64,000 bases of DNA from Citrus sinensis (lineage: Eukaryota > Streptophyta > Magnoliopsida > Sapindales > Rutaceae), in the NCBI RefSeq assembly GCF_022201045.2, contig NC_068561.1, positions 21,892,501 to 21,956,500 of the forward strand, written 5' to 3'. Below the pieces are notes generated by a model that was not told where the DNA came from, searched no databases, and saw only the letters and a program-made list of their open reading frames with translations. Of the stretch, positions 21,158 through 33,296 are shown piece by piece. Each line of letters opens with the position of its first letter. Position 1 is the first letter of the stretch. The position numbers were made by a program, and so were the translations under genes.

Positions 21158-22916
21158 ATGAGGCTTTTGGGTTCCTTTATCTTTCTTGTGGTGGTTGTTT
21201 CAGTGGGTAATGGGCAGCCTCTTGTTCCTGCATTAATCATATTTGGGGATTCAATTGTTGACGTAGGAAACAACAATAACCTCAGTACACTTATCAAGGC
21301 CAACTTCCCTCCTTATGGAAGAGACTTTGTCACTCACAGACCAACTGGCAGATTCTGTAATGGAAAATTAGCTACCGACTTCACGGGTAAATATTCTCAA
21401 TAACCAACTTCCACGCTGTCTCGTCACTATCTTCTTTCCCACTCTCTCATGTTATATTTGATTACTTGTCTACAGCTGAATACCTTGGCTTCACCTCATA
21501 TCCACCAGCTTACCTAAGCCAAGAAGCCAAAGGGAACATACTCTTAACTGGAGTCAACTTTGCGTCAGCTGCTTCTGGCTTGTACGACCGCACCGCACAG
21601 TTATATGTAAAACATGAGATCCTGAACTATGCTTCTCCTTCTAGCGCATCTGTAATGTCCTAATATGACTAAGTTTTGTTGGTTCTGCAGCGTGCCATTC
21701 CATTGACTCAGCAACTGAACTACTACAAGGAGTATCAAAACAAAGTAGTGAGTATGGTAGGAAAAGAAAAGGCCAATGCCATATTCTCTGGTGGAGTCCA
21801 TCTTTTGAGTGCAGGGAGCAGTGATTTTATTCAGAACTACTACATCAATCCCCTCCTTAACAGAGTCTACTCGCCTGATCGTTTCTCCGACATGCTCATG
21901 AGATCCTACTCGAGTTTTGTTCAGGTATCTTCTAACTCTATGCACCGTATGAACCTTTACAAATCGTGCTGAAAATGTTCAAACAGGGTTATGCATATTG
22001 CCAAGAATGATGCGGTATGAGTTATGGATTACGTATCTGATTGCATCCTGAACATGAATATGCACAGAAGTTCAGAACAGTATTTACATAAACACACATA
22101 TTACTTTTCTCTCTGGCAGAATCTATATGGATTGGGAGTTAGGAGATTAGGGGTGACGAGCCTACCTCCCACTGGGTGTCTGCCCGCAGCCATCACTTTA
22201 TTTGGTGCAGGAAGTAGCCAGTGTGTTGCCAGGTTAAACCAAGATGCCATTTCATTCAACAACAAACTGAATATTACATCCCAGAGCCTCAAGAATAATC
22301 TCCCTGGTCTGAAACTTGTGGTCTTTGATATCTATCAGCCTCTACTGAATCTGATCACCAGCTCTAGTGACAGCGGTATGTACCAGTTCTGCAAGTAGTT
22401 AGTCCGCATTTCATGCATAAATAATCCAGGTTTAATTTTTTTTCTTTAAAATAAAATTCTCGTGGTCTTTTAATAAAATTATCATGGCCTTTTATTTATT
22501 TAAGATTTATGTTTCTTAGCTTTAACAAGTTTTTTAATTTAAGGAAAAAATATTTGTCTGCTCCAACAGAAGGGATAAATATTTGGTATAACAAAGCGAA
22601 AGAACCCTCTGTCCAGCTTTGCAAGCAAAAAAAATTGATTTGCTTCAAATTTAAGTAATAAATCGCTGGTACAGAGACTGATACCCTCGTTTGTTTCCTG
22701 TGGTATTGTATTTATATTACAGGGTTCTTTGAATCAAGAAGGGCTTGCTGTGGAACAGGAACAGTGGAAACCTCTGTGCTTTGCAATGCTAGATCAATCG
22801 GTACATGCTCCAATGCTACAGAATATGTGTTTTGGGATGGATTCCATCCCTCTGAAGCTGCAAACAAAGTTTTGGCTGGTGATCTACTTGAACAGGGATT
22901 TGATCTCATCTGTTGA
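21158..22916 (+). CDS. GDSL-type esterase/lipase, secreted
   Basis: Five exons (21158-21386, 21476-21606, 21691-21924, 22120-22375, 22723-22916) join to 347 aa, the usual length for plant GDSL lipases. Residues 1-19 form a signal peptide ([19 protein letters not shown]). Block I is [12 protein letters not shown] with nucleophile Ser32; block II Gly is in [10 protein letters not shown]; block V is DGFHPSE with Asp322 and His325. Block III reads GSSD (162-165), with Ser164 where the usual GxND has its oxyanion-hole Asn. The family hydrolyses ester bonds in cell-wall, cuticle or lipid substrates outside the cell; the substrate cannot be read from sequence. It resembles the At5g03810/At3g53100 group. 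Confidence 0.93.
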
Positions 22917-23748
22917 AAATGATTTGGTCCGTCTCATTTATTATCTTGTTATATTTTAATCTTATAAAAAATGCATAGGTAGTTTGGCAGTTTCAGTGAG
23001 ACTCTCCTGAAACTCATAACCTTATGTTTGTAAAGCCTCCTCGGCTGTATATCTGAGAGGGGCCACTAGTTATTTCTCCCTCGCTTTTATGTAGGATCAA
23101 TAAGATGGTCAAGGAAGCATTATAAGCACTCTGTTTCTTCTAATTCTTGCTGATGATTGCAATTTCATGCAAGTTGTGGAAAGATAACGAACAAGTTATG
23201 ATTAACTTCATCAAATTCTAGTTAACGTTCTAATTTGCAGACAATTTTATCAATGAGAATCTACAACCTAATTCCTCGATCAAAATGAGCTAATTTACTG
23301 CTTACACAAGCTACTTTGTGAAATTACAATGTTTCTTATAACCCAAAGAAGCAAATTTGAAGAACATGGGAGAAGACCTCTTTACTATCTCCAAACAAGT
23401 GTTGCTTTTTCATCTGTTATTCATATATGATTCTTTAATCATGAAGAAATAATTTATTATTAACACAAACTATTTTTTAAATGAGTTCCTTTCAAGAACA
23501 TGATAAAAAGTTCTCATTTATTCTCTCAAAAGTGGTCTCACAACCCTAACAGAGTATGCATAAGAAAATGAATAAATGATGTTTGTACTTTGTGGTAATT
23601 CCACATGACAGATTTTTTTTTTTTTTTTTTTTACAGTCTTTGCGATCAGTAGCAATCAGAAGCGTTTTCAGTTGAGAGTAGAAGTAAGGATTCAGGGACA
23701 AGAAGTGCATGACAAATTCATTCACCTGAAGCAGAAATAGTCAGATCC
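22917..23748. other. Convergent spacer between GDSL and UPL7 genes
   Basis: The two genes converge here, so this holds both 3' UTRs. A poly(T) tract lies at about 23612-23632. No gene is seen. Confidence 0.5.
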
Positions 23749-26700
23749 CTAAGAAAGTTCAAACCCAGCATTGGAACTGATTGCATAAAGAAGTTTTGCT
23801 TTCAAAGTGCTTGAACGCTTGTATGTAGGAAGCTGCAAGCACCCAGCAAAACAAGAAAAACATGAACAGGAGATTAGAGATGACAGTGCCAATCTGAAAT
23901 ATCGTTGTTCTTTTTCCTAATCATTAAACAAGTAACAGTACCTTGAGAGTATTGTAGCATGTAGAAGCCGACGGAAGCCGTTCTACATCCTGTCCGCCAA
24001 TGACTGCCCAAAGCGATGAATCACATGCAACCTAAACAGTCCGACCAAACTAGATAGTGTTAAAAGAAGAAAAAGGCAAGGATTCATTTAATGTATACAT
24101 GTCCCCTCCCCTACCCATTATCCAAAACGTCGAAACAATTTAATAGATATTTTCATTTAAAAGGTCACATCCAATGCCTGGTAACCAGCCAGGCGTTTTC
24201 CTCCAGATTAACATTCAACTAGCATCAACATAGTTTTTCCTCTCCCACAGATAAAACAAAGGAATAAGATAGTAGATATTTTAAAAAATAAAAGTTAATA
24301 TAATTGCTTTGACAATGTAAGAAAGGACATACCTTGTGAATTGTAAAAGATGGCTGCAAGTGTTTGAATCCAAGCAATGGAGCTCGAGAGCAACTTGTCA
24401 CAAATTTAAGCAGCATACATCGTTCTTTTGGTTCAAACCCTTCAACAACCTGCATCATATAGTCAGAATACTTCACAAAAAGTCTGAATCTAGACAATGA
24501 AATTTTGAAGTAAATATCCTCAGTTAAACAGAATCTACAAATTTGTTGCATGGGATAATGATAAATTGAGGAAAACCAGATTTGTATTGTTTCTCTAAAC
24601 AGAAGAATAGGTGTCTCCATGTAAGCATATAACAGCTATAAATAATTTATATCAGCTAAAGGTTGTGTAAAGTTAAAACGATCATCAATCTAGAAGCCAC
24701 TGGTGGCACAGAAGCTGAACTTGTACTTGTAGCCTACATAAAGAAACATTTTTACTTTTCCCCTTTTTGGTGAATAGAAGCCCAAAATAAAACGAATTCT
24801 GTTATTTAAATCCTTTAAAGGGGTGCAATACCTCCCAAAAGAGTTTAATTGTTCGACTCCCTTCAGAATAGCCACCGGTATACCGTGTATTTTTTCTCAA
24901 ATCATCTACATCAATGTCATGTCTTCCACCTGAAAGTAACTGAAGAGAGCAATCTGGATCAGCATTTGATCAACAAAAAACATAGTTGCGTAAACCATTC
25001 AAACAAAATTCAGCATCATGACAAAGTCAGTCCTAAAATATGATAGACGGACAGGGAAAAAGAAAAGCACTTATTGCACTTATTAAATGAAAATACCTGA
25101 TTGAATTCACTTGCATTAAATAACTTCAACCAAGATGGTGCTATGAGATCAGTTAAACCTCTGTAAAATGCATTTGAGAAGGGAAAAATCTGCGATTCAA
25201 CGTAAATTTTTTTTTAAAAAAGTGATTATTTTATTACTTGAGAAGATACAGCTCTATATCCTAGTGATGAAAAGAAAACAAAGATACATTTTCAAAATTT
25301 CAACACAAAACAAAATACTTAGATACCTGCCGGTTGAGTTTATAATCAGCCATAGCATGAACATATTGCATCTTGTTCTCATTTGTCACACTAGTATCCC
25401 CGCCACCAGGTTTTAGCTCAATAACATGTCGTTTACCAAATGACTCTTCTGTGACAGTGAAATCCAGACACAGTTCTTTGACGTCACCATCATAATGCTG
25501 CAGCAGCAAAAACCCTTAAAATTCAAAATTTGGGGAGCTTCAGTGCGTAAATATGCATACACAAGCTAACAATGCAACAATATATTTCAGAACAAATACC
25601 ATATCATAGAAAAATAAGGAAGGCTGAGTATATCACTTAAAAAGAATTAAACAGTTAAAAAAAAATTAACAATCCATGAAGTTTTTAAATGATAAAATGC
25701 TGGTCCTGTTAATTGCATATTACTTAAATTCTTCTAAAACCATTATTCATTCGCTCACTTCATTGCTACCTGCTCAGACTTACTGTTCCTCTGATTCACA
25801 GCAGCCTTATTATTATTTTTTTAACTTTTTCTTTTAATCTTATTTTCACTTGCCTTCTTTAATCTTACTATCTCTTCCTTTTTCTTTAGACACTCTTTGC
25901 AAGTGATAGAAACCCTAGAGATTCTTAGCACCCCCTGTCTGTTAATCTTCTTTATTCTCTTTTGATAGCAATGTGCTTTTACTTCTCAACACATAAGACT
26001 ATAAAGGAAATATGACCCCAAAGGTTGGCCTAAGAGCACAAATCCCTAGGTCACCTACTTGGGATATTATATCATAAATTTCCTGATTAGAAAGTAATGG
26101 GTCCAACACTAGTCCCCATTTATGGACCTATTGAACTCGAAAGAATGACGTAGGAATTTTTTAGTATTAAATAAACAAGTTTCGTATAAGAACAACTACT
26201 ATCTCACATACATGCTAGAAAAGATTTCACAAATTCCTCAAAGAAGCAACTACAATATGTCAATATCCTAATTTCTCTCCTATTCTTTCGACCTCTGACT
26301 TAATCCAACAATGCAAGCAAACAACAAAATCCTGGTCTCAATAATTCAAATCACCAATCATATAATCATCTACTTCTTATCTCTTAAATTGTGCTGAAAA
26401 CAAATGAATACAGATCTTCTCACCACACACTGTTAATTGTCCAATCCAAAGCTAAGCTGAAAATCTTTTCATCTTGTCACTACTGGGGCTACTTACTCCT
26501 ATAACCATGCAAATTTTTAATACCAGCTTCTCCAGTCAGCCACATCAACATTTCATATCAAATGCATTTTGTTAAAACCTGGTTTCCTAGCAATCAACTC
26601 CACATACAAAGCCGTCTCATCTGCGATAGTTGGTTCAGAATAAAAATTCTCACACATCACATATCAGTAACATTATCAGCATCACAAGTAGACTAGGTAT

Positions 26701-29700
26701 GCTATTGCCAAGAACGGGCAAATAGGAAATAGACAAACAATGACAATGTTTGTCATCAGAAAGATTTACCTTGACATACATTAGATTCCGGTAGAGCTCT
26801 GGATCAAGTGTTGACAGCTCATCAAGGAAGCTATATCGGCCTAACAACTTTTGCACAAAAACATGTGAAAAGGCATAATCAAGTAATATCCCTTCATAAA
26901 GTGCTTTACCAACAACTCTCCCAAGGAACTCAAACATCTGGATACCGTTCTCTAGATATCTTGCGGCAGCATTAGGGATCAGGAGCCTGTCTGAAGTTGA
27001 GGTTTGGGAAAATAGCCCATACCTAACTTAGAAATATAGAACGAATAAGAAAAACTGAATAAATAACAAACATATGTATTTTGGATGAGCATGTGGTAAT
27101 ACAAATGTTCAAGAATAACATCATATACATGTCAAACTTACTCAGGAGCAAAAGCTGATTTTGATATATCAGTCAAAAACTCTTTTGATAGCCCACCATA
27201 GTCCAGCCCAGCTTCTGGAAGGCCACATTCGCTTACAAATGAAACATGAATAGATGACTTCAACCTTGATCCAAGGGAATTTAATTGCCGAAAGCCATCT
27301 TCAACAATATGACCCCGGCGAACTACTATCTCAATGGACCGTGAACCAGGTCCCGCCACATCACCAGCTATTTTTCGAGAGACTTTATCCATACTAATGA
27401 ACTCTCGAAACATTTCAACTCTGGCAAGACAGAAAATAAATTAAACACTCTTTGGCTTCGTTAAACAAAAGTAAAACTGGATACTATGTCTTAATGAGCT
27501 AGCAAGTTTAAAACATCATTCACTGTAAAAGAATATCTAGAAGTCACCGCTTACTATCCAGATAATCAGACGTGGAACTTTAGTCTGTTTATATCAATAG
27601 ATATTATGAAAATCTAAAATGTAAAATATTGGAAACAGGTGATGTAATAGTTGATAATATGTGTGTGTGTGTGTGTGTGTGTATGTCACAGAAAAAATGG
27701 CAGTTCTTGAAAAAATGAGTTTGCACTAAAATCTTGACCCACACCAGGATAGGAGAAAAGGAAAAGAGAAGAGATGAGAATTAACAAGTAAAAACGGAAG
27801 TTATCACATAAAATAAAATAAATTTCAGAGGGGAAAATATGGATGGTCCTCAAACTTCAGAATCTAAGGGTAATAAGTTAACAAAAATACATTTAGACAA
27901 ATGCATCAGGCGTAGCCTTCCACATGCCCCTCCCCTATCCTCAATTTCCTCTACCACCACCATCACAAGCATACCCATTCGCCTCAGATAACCCACAAAC
28001 ACAAATAAATGTGATCATGGCACACATACTCAGGCACATTTGTGCACATGTGCTGGGTCAGCATCTGCAAAGACACAGAAAGAGAGTTCTCTGCTGTAAG
28101 GTTTACAGCCAGTCATAGTCTCATAGACTGTCAAAAAGTTTGATTTGGAGTAACATGGTCCGTTTCCCATTGACTATGAAAAATTATTTATGGCAGATTC
28201 AATCATTTTAAATAATAATCTATCATGTATTCATAGAATAAAAATAGTAAGAAGGTATCTTAGATGACACTGCAATATTTGTAAATTACTTTTTCAATTG
28301 TCAGCAGTGAACAAAATAGTGGTGTTGAATCCATGAAAGTGGATGTGCTAACCTCTCTTCAAATGGAAAGACATGGGGAGTAGTGGTGACCACAGAACCC
28401 AAGCTAGAAACAGTTAAGGATTCATCTGATCTCATATTAGCTGACAATACTTCATGAGTTCTGGCAGCTACTGCAATTGGGGGCCTGCTTCTTTTAGCAG
28501 GTGAAAGCCACAGAACACGGGGGCAAAATTGGTGCCTACAGTCCCTTTCATACATCATATGCAAGCATCTAATTGCAGAATCCATAAGAGGCCTATTCTG
28601 ATGACCTGTATCATGGTTTAAGCCATTATACACCAGAGTATTGAGCATTGCTGCGATTCTTCGCTGCTGCTCCAGCGTGAATGGAACCTACTCATTTCAC
28701 AAAATGCTCAAATTAAATATAGTTCTCATACTCCAAATGTTCAGAAAAGCCTTTGAACCAGTTTACCTGTTTCTCATAGAATTCTATGTCATCAAGTACC
28801 AGCAGCAGGTGTGAATAGGCAGCACAGAAGAGATGAAGCAGACACGACAAATCTTTTGAAATTCCTTGTGGAACATACCTCAAAGATTCGATAGTCCAAA
28901 CATCAGAAGATTCCTCATCTACTTGCCCATCAACAGTATCCGTATAATTAGGCCCCGCCTGTGACTTTCCAGTAAATTTATGTAGCGCATTAACCAATTT
29001 ATTAGCTCCATCCTTGCTGGTTTGTTTTTGTCTTTTATCCAAAATTCCATCTTTTTTGTTTACTAAACTTTTACTAGTGCGCAGACAATTATCTTCAGCA
29101 ATGTGACCATTTTCAGGGAAAATGGAATTTTCCAGTTCTCCCCATAGATTCAAAAGATACCCAGGAGTAAAAGATAGCAAGTTGAGGACAGGCAAGGATC
29201 CAACCATAGGATTGAAGACTGAAAATATTCTAAGCATATAAGAGTAAAAATATGCAATATCGAGCAACTCCAACTTCCCCAAATATTTTTTATCGTTTGC
29301 TGCTGCACAGGAAGTAGCACCCGTTTTTGCAATTTCCAGTAGCTTCATAAGATGCCACTGCTGACAAACAGGTCTGAATAATTCCATGTATGTTATATTT
29401 AAGGACTCATTATCATGCAAAACTGCATCAATGCCTGCTGCAGAAGTTTCAACATTACCTTGAAGATCTTTCTTCTCTTTGACCCACCCAACATTGTCAA
29501 CCCAAGCTAATAAATTCTCTGCAAGAGTAATAACAACCTGGACATAGGAGGGATGGTCCAGAGTATCCACAAATCCGTTCTCACTCCCTGTTGCTAGACA
29601 TATAATGTTTGTAAGAGCCCAACCAATGGGTGGAATTGCTTTTTGAGAGTCATGTCTGTCCGACTGATCCATCTTTAACATCTCTGACAACATCTTATCT

Positions 29701-32475
29701 CTCCGTATCTGTCATCACCTGCCATACTTTGATAAGTCTCCTCATGTTTTGAATTTAATAGAGATATAGAAAGTTGCATCAAGAGAAAACTAGAAGATTT
29801 AGAAACTTGACAAATTACTATTAGAATACAATATACAAAACATGCCAAAAATTAATGGAATTATTGTAGGACCAACATGTGCATTCATTAACACAACGAA
29901 AGCAATGTCATATAAAACTGAATATCTGGAAAAATGCTCTGGGCCACAGTTCACAATTTCATTTTATAAAGTAACTAGGCCTAGTATTTACAGAAAGTTC
30001 AAGTCCGCGATAGAAAGTGATCACTAGAAGAGATTATCTTTCTCACAATAGTCATAGAATTTGACAAGCACAAGGCTTCTCTAAAATTCCATTGTATAGA
30101 TGAGGAAGTCAACAAAAACGTTTTGGGTGGCCATTACTATGACTGCAACCCACCGTAACTTTAATTTTCTTTTCTTGATGCCCAGAAACCCCTCAACCTT
30201 TTATTGTCCACAGAGTTAACTGAGGACCACTGCTGGCCCATACAACCTTGATAGTTGGTAGTCACGAAACTTGTAGGATACGTCCAGCATAGGCATGCAA
30301 ACGAAGTTTGAATCCCGGAGCTCTTTGCTGAATGCATTTTTCTTTTACAACTCAGCTAACCCCTCGTGGTTCCCAATAACTTAGTCAAACTATGTCAAAA
30401 ACTCTCAAGCATATGAGATCAGCAATTCAGCTAAAGAAATGTGCAGGAATCAATCACTAAGTTATAGCATTCACGCTGAAAAGTTATCCATAAGTAGCAC
30501 ATTAAAACATGAGATAACCTTCATGATAACTTTATATAACAAAGGGATAAGGATTCAGTGTTGAGGTGAGTTTTTGCTGAGTACTGAATTAATGGTTGCT
30601 AGGCAAGAGAAGTAAAAAAAAAATTAAAACACAAAATAAATCTTGACAGTTGATTGTTTGCTTAGAGCTCAGCACTGAATCCTAATCCATAACAAAGAGA
30701 TCATTCAAGAACTTTAACTTAAATTTAATGAACCTTACCAGAAAGATCTGGAAGCATGGTGACAGAATAGACTGGTGCTTCAGAGCAGGAATGAGAAAAG
30801 CTGGTAGACGTTGAATAAACCAGGGAATTGTTAGTAGACACAGACAGTACTGCTCAGCTGCACAACACATATCCAACTGACCAATGCTGCTAACATCAAA
30901 GTTTGTGATATGAAATGGCCTTAAAGCTAACGTTACTGCACTTGCAGTTATCAAGAATCTCTCATCTGTCTCGACAGTACTGTTTATTTGAGAGGAATAA
31001 GTAATGTCTAATTTGTCAATGTATCTTCTAATAGACATGTAAAGGTGACTATTACGACTTCCCATAAACCAAAGTAAATTCTTCATGGCTGTATCAGCAT
31101 CCCGAAGCATATCATTACTTAAACTCTTCCACACTTTCAGATCAGTTAACACAACAAGAAAACGCAGAGCAAGAATTGTAAGACCAACAATACACTGACT
31201 CCCTGCATGTGATTTATCACAATGTGCAAGAATAAATGAGCAGAGAGAAATCAGCTTCTTTGCTTGATAATTCCATGTTCTTCTCTCTTGAAGTGTACCC
31301 GTCGTCAGGGAGCAAAAATTCTTCCTAGAATCTGAGCAACAGACATATCATCAATGGGAAAGTTATTTATGAAAGGGACATGATTAAATAAAGATTAAAG
31401 ATTAAAATCGCATGGTCTAAAGCAGGCAGTTCAAAGAAATTAAAAAGAATAGATGACCATAGTGGACAATGAATACAATTTTTCTTTTGTCGCGGGGGGG
31501 AGGCAACAGCTGTGCCTACAATCAATATGACTTGGGGAAGAAATAAAAAACAATAAAATATCACAATATCCACTTTATTGCTAACATGCAAAACCCTGGA
31601 GGATACATTTCATTTTACCCCCACAAAAACAACCAAACAATGGAATGAAGACTATTTAAGTAAGATTAAAGACTTGGACAGAGTTAAGATTTAGAAAACA
31701 GGCATACCACTAGAATTTATGCTATCCAACAGAATTTTAAAGCACTTCTGCATGCAGTCTATATCTCTAGTTTGAATCTTCTGGTGCTGAGTTGATAAAC
31801 GCGTGACAAAGAAAAGAAAAGGTCTTAAAACGACACTGGATATCCATGATCCAGTTATTAAACTGGCATGACAATTCACCAGGGCTACCCATTCTTCTTG
31901 AAGCTGTACTGCCACCTTCTTTGTCACAGAGTAGCACCTCCAAACACTCTGAAAATGTCAAGAAACCATGTCATTCCCATCATATGCAAAACAACCTTCC
32001 AGTTTCTAAGATGTAGATGTGATTTAGCAAAATGATCTTTTCTATTTTTCAAATTTTACACCTCACTCAGTGAACTTAAATCCATCCATGATACGTTGAA
32101 TTTAGTGCATACATTTAATACTAAGCAATTAACCAATTATTCAATAGTAAAATAATTCAAATTAAGAAAACATTAATTTAAAATTTAAGGAAATGCAGGC
32201 ACCTGAATAAAGATTGCAGAAGCCGTAGCTCGTCTTGCATAGTTACGTAGCTCTCTTTCCTGGGAGACCTTCTCTAGAAGTGCTTCCCGCGATATTTCCT
32301 TAGTACTCGCTCCTCTTAACGATACCTAATCTCTCAATCAATACACACAATATTCAAAAAGAAAAGAAATAATTAATTAAAATTTTGACACTCGAAATGA
32401 GAATTAAATTAAATTAGAAAATATTTTGATTCGTATCGAAGATAAGAATACCTGATGCTTGTTATAAGGGTCCAT
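23749..32475 (-). CDS. UPL7: HECT-type E3 ubiquitin ligase, UPL7-like
   Basis: Fourteen exons join in frame to 1150 aa: 32475-32452, 32325-32203, 31948-31708, 31331-30739, 29708-28767, 28687-28353, 27420-27142, 27022-26770, 25497-25327, 25189-25097, 24939-24832, 24449-24333, 24031-23942, 23832-23749. The first exon encodes eight residues (MDPYNKHQ). Near residues 25-70 is an IQ-type calmodulin-binding segment ([20 protein letters not shown]), typical of UPL6/UPL7. The last about 350 residues are the HECT domain, with [23 protein letters not shown] and the catalytic loop [14 protein letters not shown] (Cys1118). The ligase takes ubiquitin from an E2 onto this cysteine and passes it to substrates. 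All landmarks are intact. Large introns (0.9-1.3 kb) hold only AT-rich sequence and a (GT)n tract at about 27660-27681. Confidence 0.95.
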
Positions 32476-32941
32476 GGGAGATCAAACAATGATCTTGATC
32501 ATGATCAACGAACACCCGCCTTTTGGTCAATAGACTCAATACTCTTACCTCTCACTTACGGGTTTATCCCGACAAAATGAACAGTGTATTTTTACACCCA
32601 GATCCTATTTTTCAACAAAAAAATTCAGACAACCCAGTTATTTTCCAAAATGATCAAGCAAATCCCTCGCGTAGTCACGCCACGTTATATGATACTTGTA
32701 GATGTCTCACGACCACAAACTTTTGCATTTTATAAAATTGGACTAAAATATAAATGATAAAAAAAAAACTATTATTATATTTTTTTAATAATTTGTTTTA
32801 TTCTAATCTAACAATTTAGAATTAAAAAAAAATCAAATACTACTAAATTCGGGGATATATATAATATTTTATACCAAAATTTATTGTTAGATCTTAAATT
32901 TTATAAAAATTAGAAATCTTGATTTAAAAATGTTGTTAAAT

Positions 32942-32993
32942 CTTTTACAATATTGTTAATATATAAAAAAGCCCATTAACAATATTGTAAAAG
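32942..32993. repeat. Perfect 18-bp inverted repeat in the UPL7-PPR divergent promoter
   Basis: CTTTTACAATATTGTTAA at 32942-32959 is matched by its exact reverse complement at 32976-32993, separated by 16 bp. AGATCTTAAATTTTATAAAA-like sequence also recurs as a direct repeat on both sides. It could extrude as a hairpin or be a transposon relic. The surrounding 32476-33240 is AT-rich and holds the promoters of both genes. Confidence 0.85.
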
Positions 32994-33212
32994 CAGATCT
33001 TGAATTTTATGAAATCTTAAAATTAGAAACTAACTCATAACACTGTAATAAACGTAACACTTAATTTTAACAATAAACTTGCCACATTTTGATTAGTGAA
33101 TGACGTAGTAAGTATTTGATTACACTATAGGGGTATATCTGAAATAACCCCTAAAATGATAATCCAACAGACACGGTAAGGCACAACCGCACAAAACGCG
33201 AAAAAGCAAGTT

Positions 33213-33296
33213 ATGGTTGGACTTGGCGCCTGTAAAATTCATGGCCGGCACCGTTATCCAAACCGAAAACCCCTTCTTTCAATTCCTCTCCTGTAA
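33213..33296 (+). promoter_or_regulatory. Upstream ORF overlapping the PPR start codon
   Basis: ATG at 33213 (G at -3, G at +4) opens a 27-codon frame ending at TAA 33294-33296. It is out of frame with the PPR gene and overlaps its ATG at 33241, which has a weaker context (T at -3). If the transcript starts upstream of 33213, this would reduce or regulate PPR translation. Whether it does is unknown. Confidence 0.4.

Noticed and set aside
27660-27681. (GT)n tract as a regulatory element
   Set aside because: Ordinary intronic microsatellite in UPL7.
30180-30370. Box B-like GTTTGAATCCC suggesting a second SINE, in a UPL7 intron
   Set aside because: No box A at suitable spacing, no tail and no flanking duplication.
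33217-33240. N-terminal extension of the PPR protein from a TTG codon
   Set aside because: TTG is not a normal nuclear start; the first in-frame ATG is 33241.
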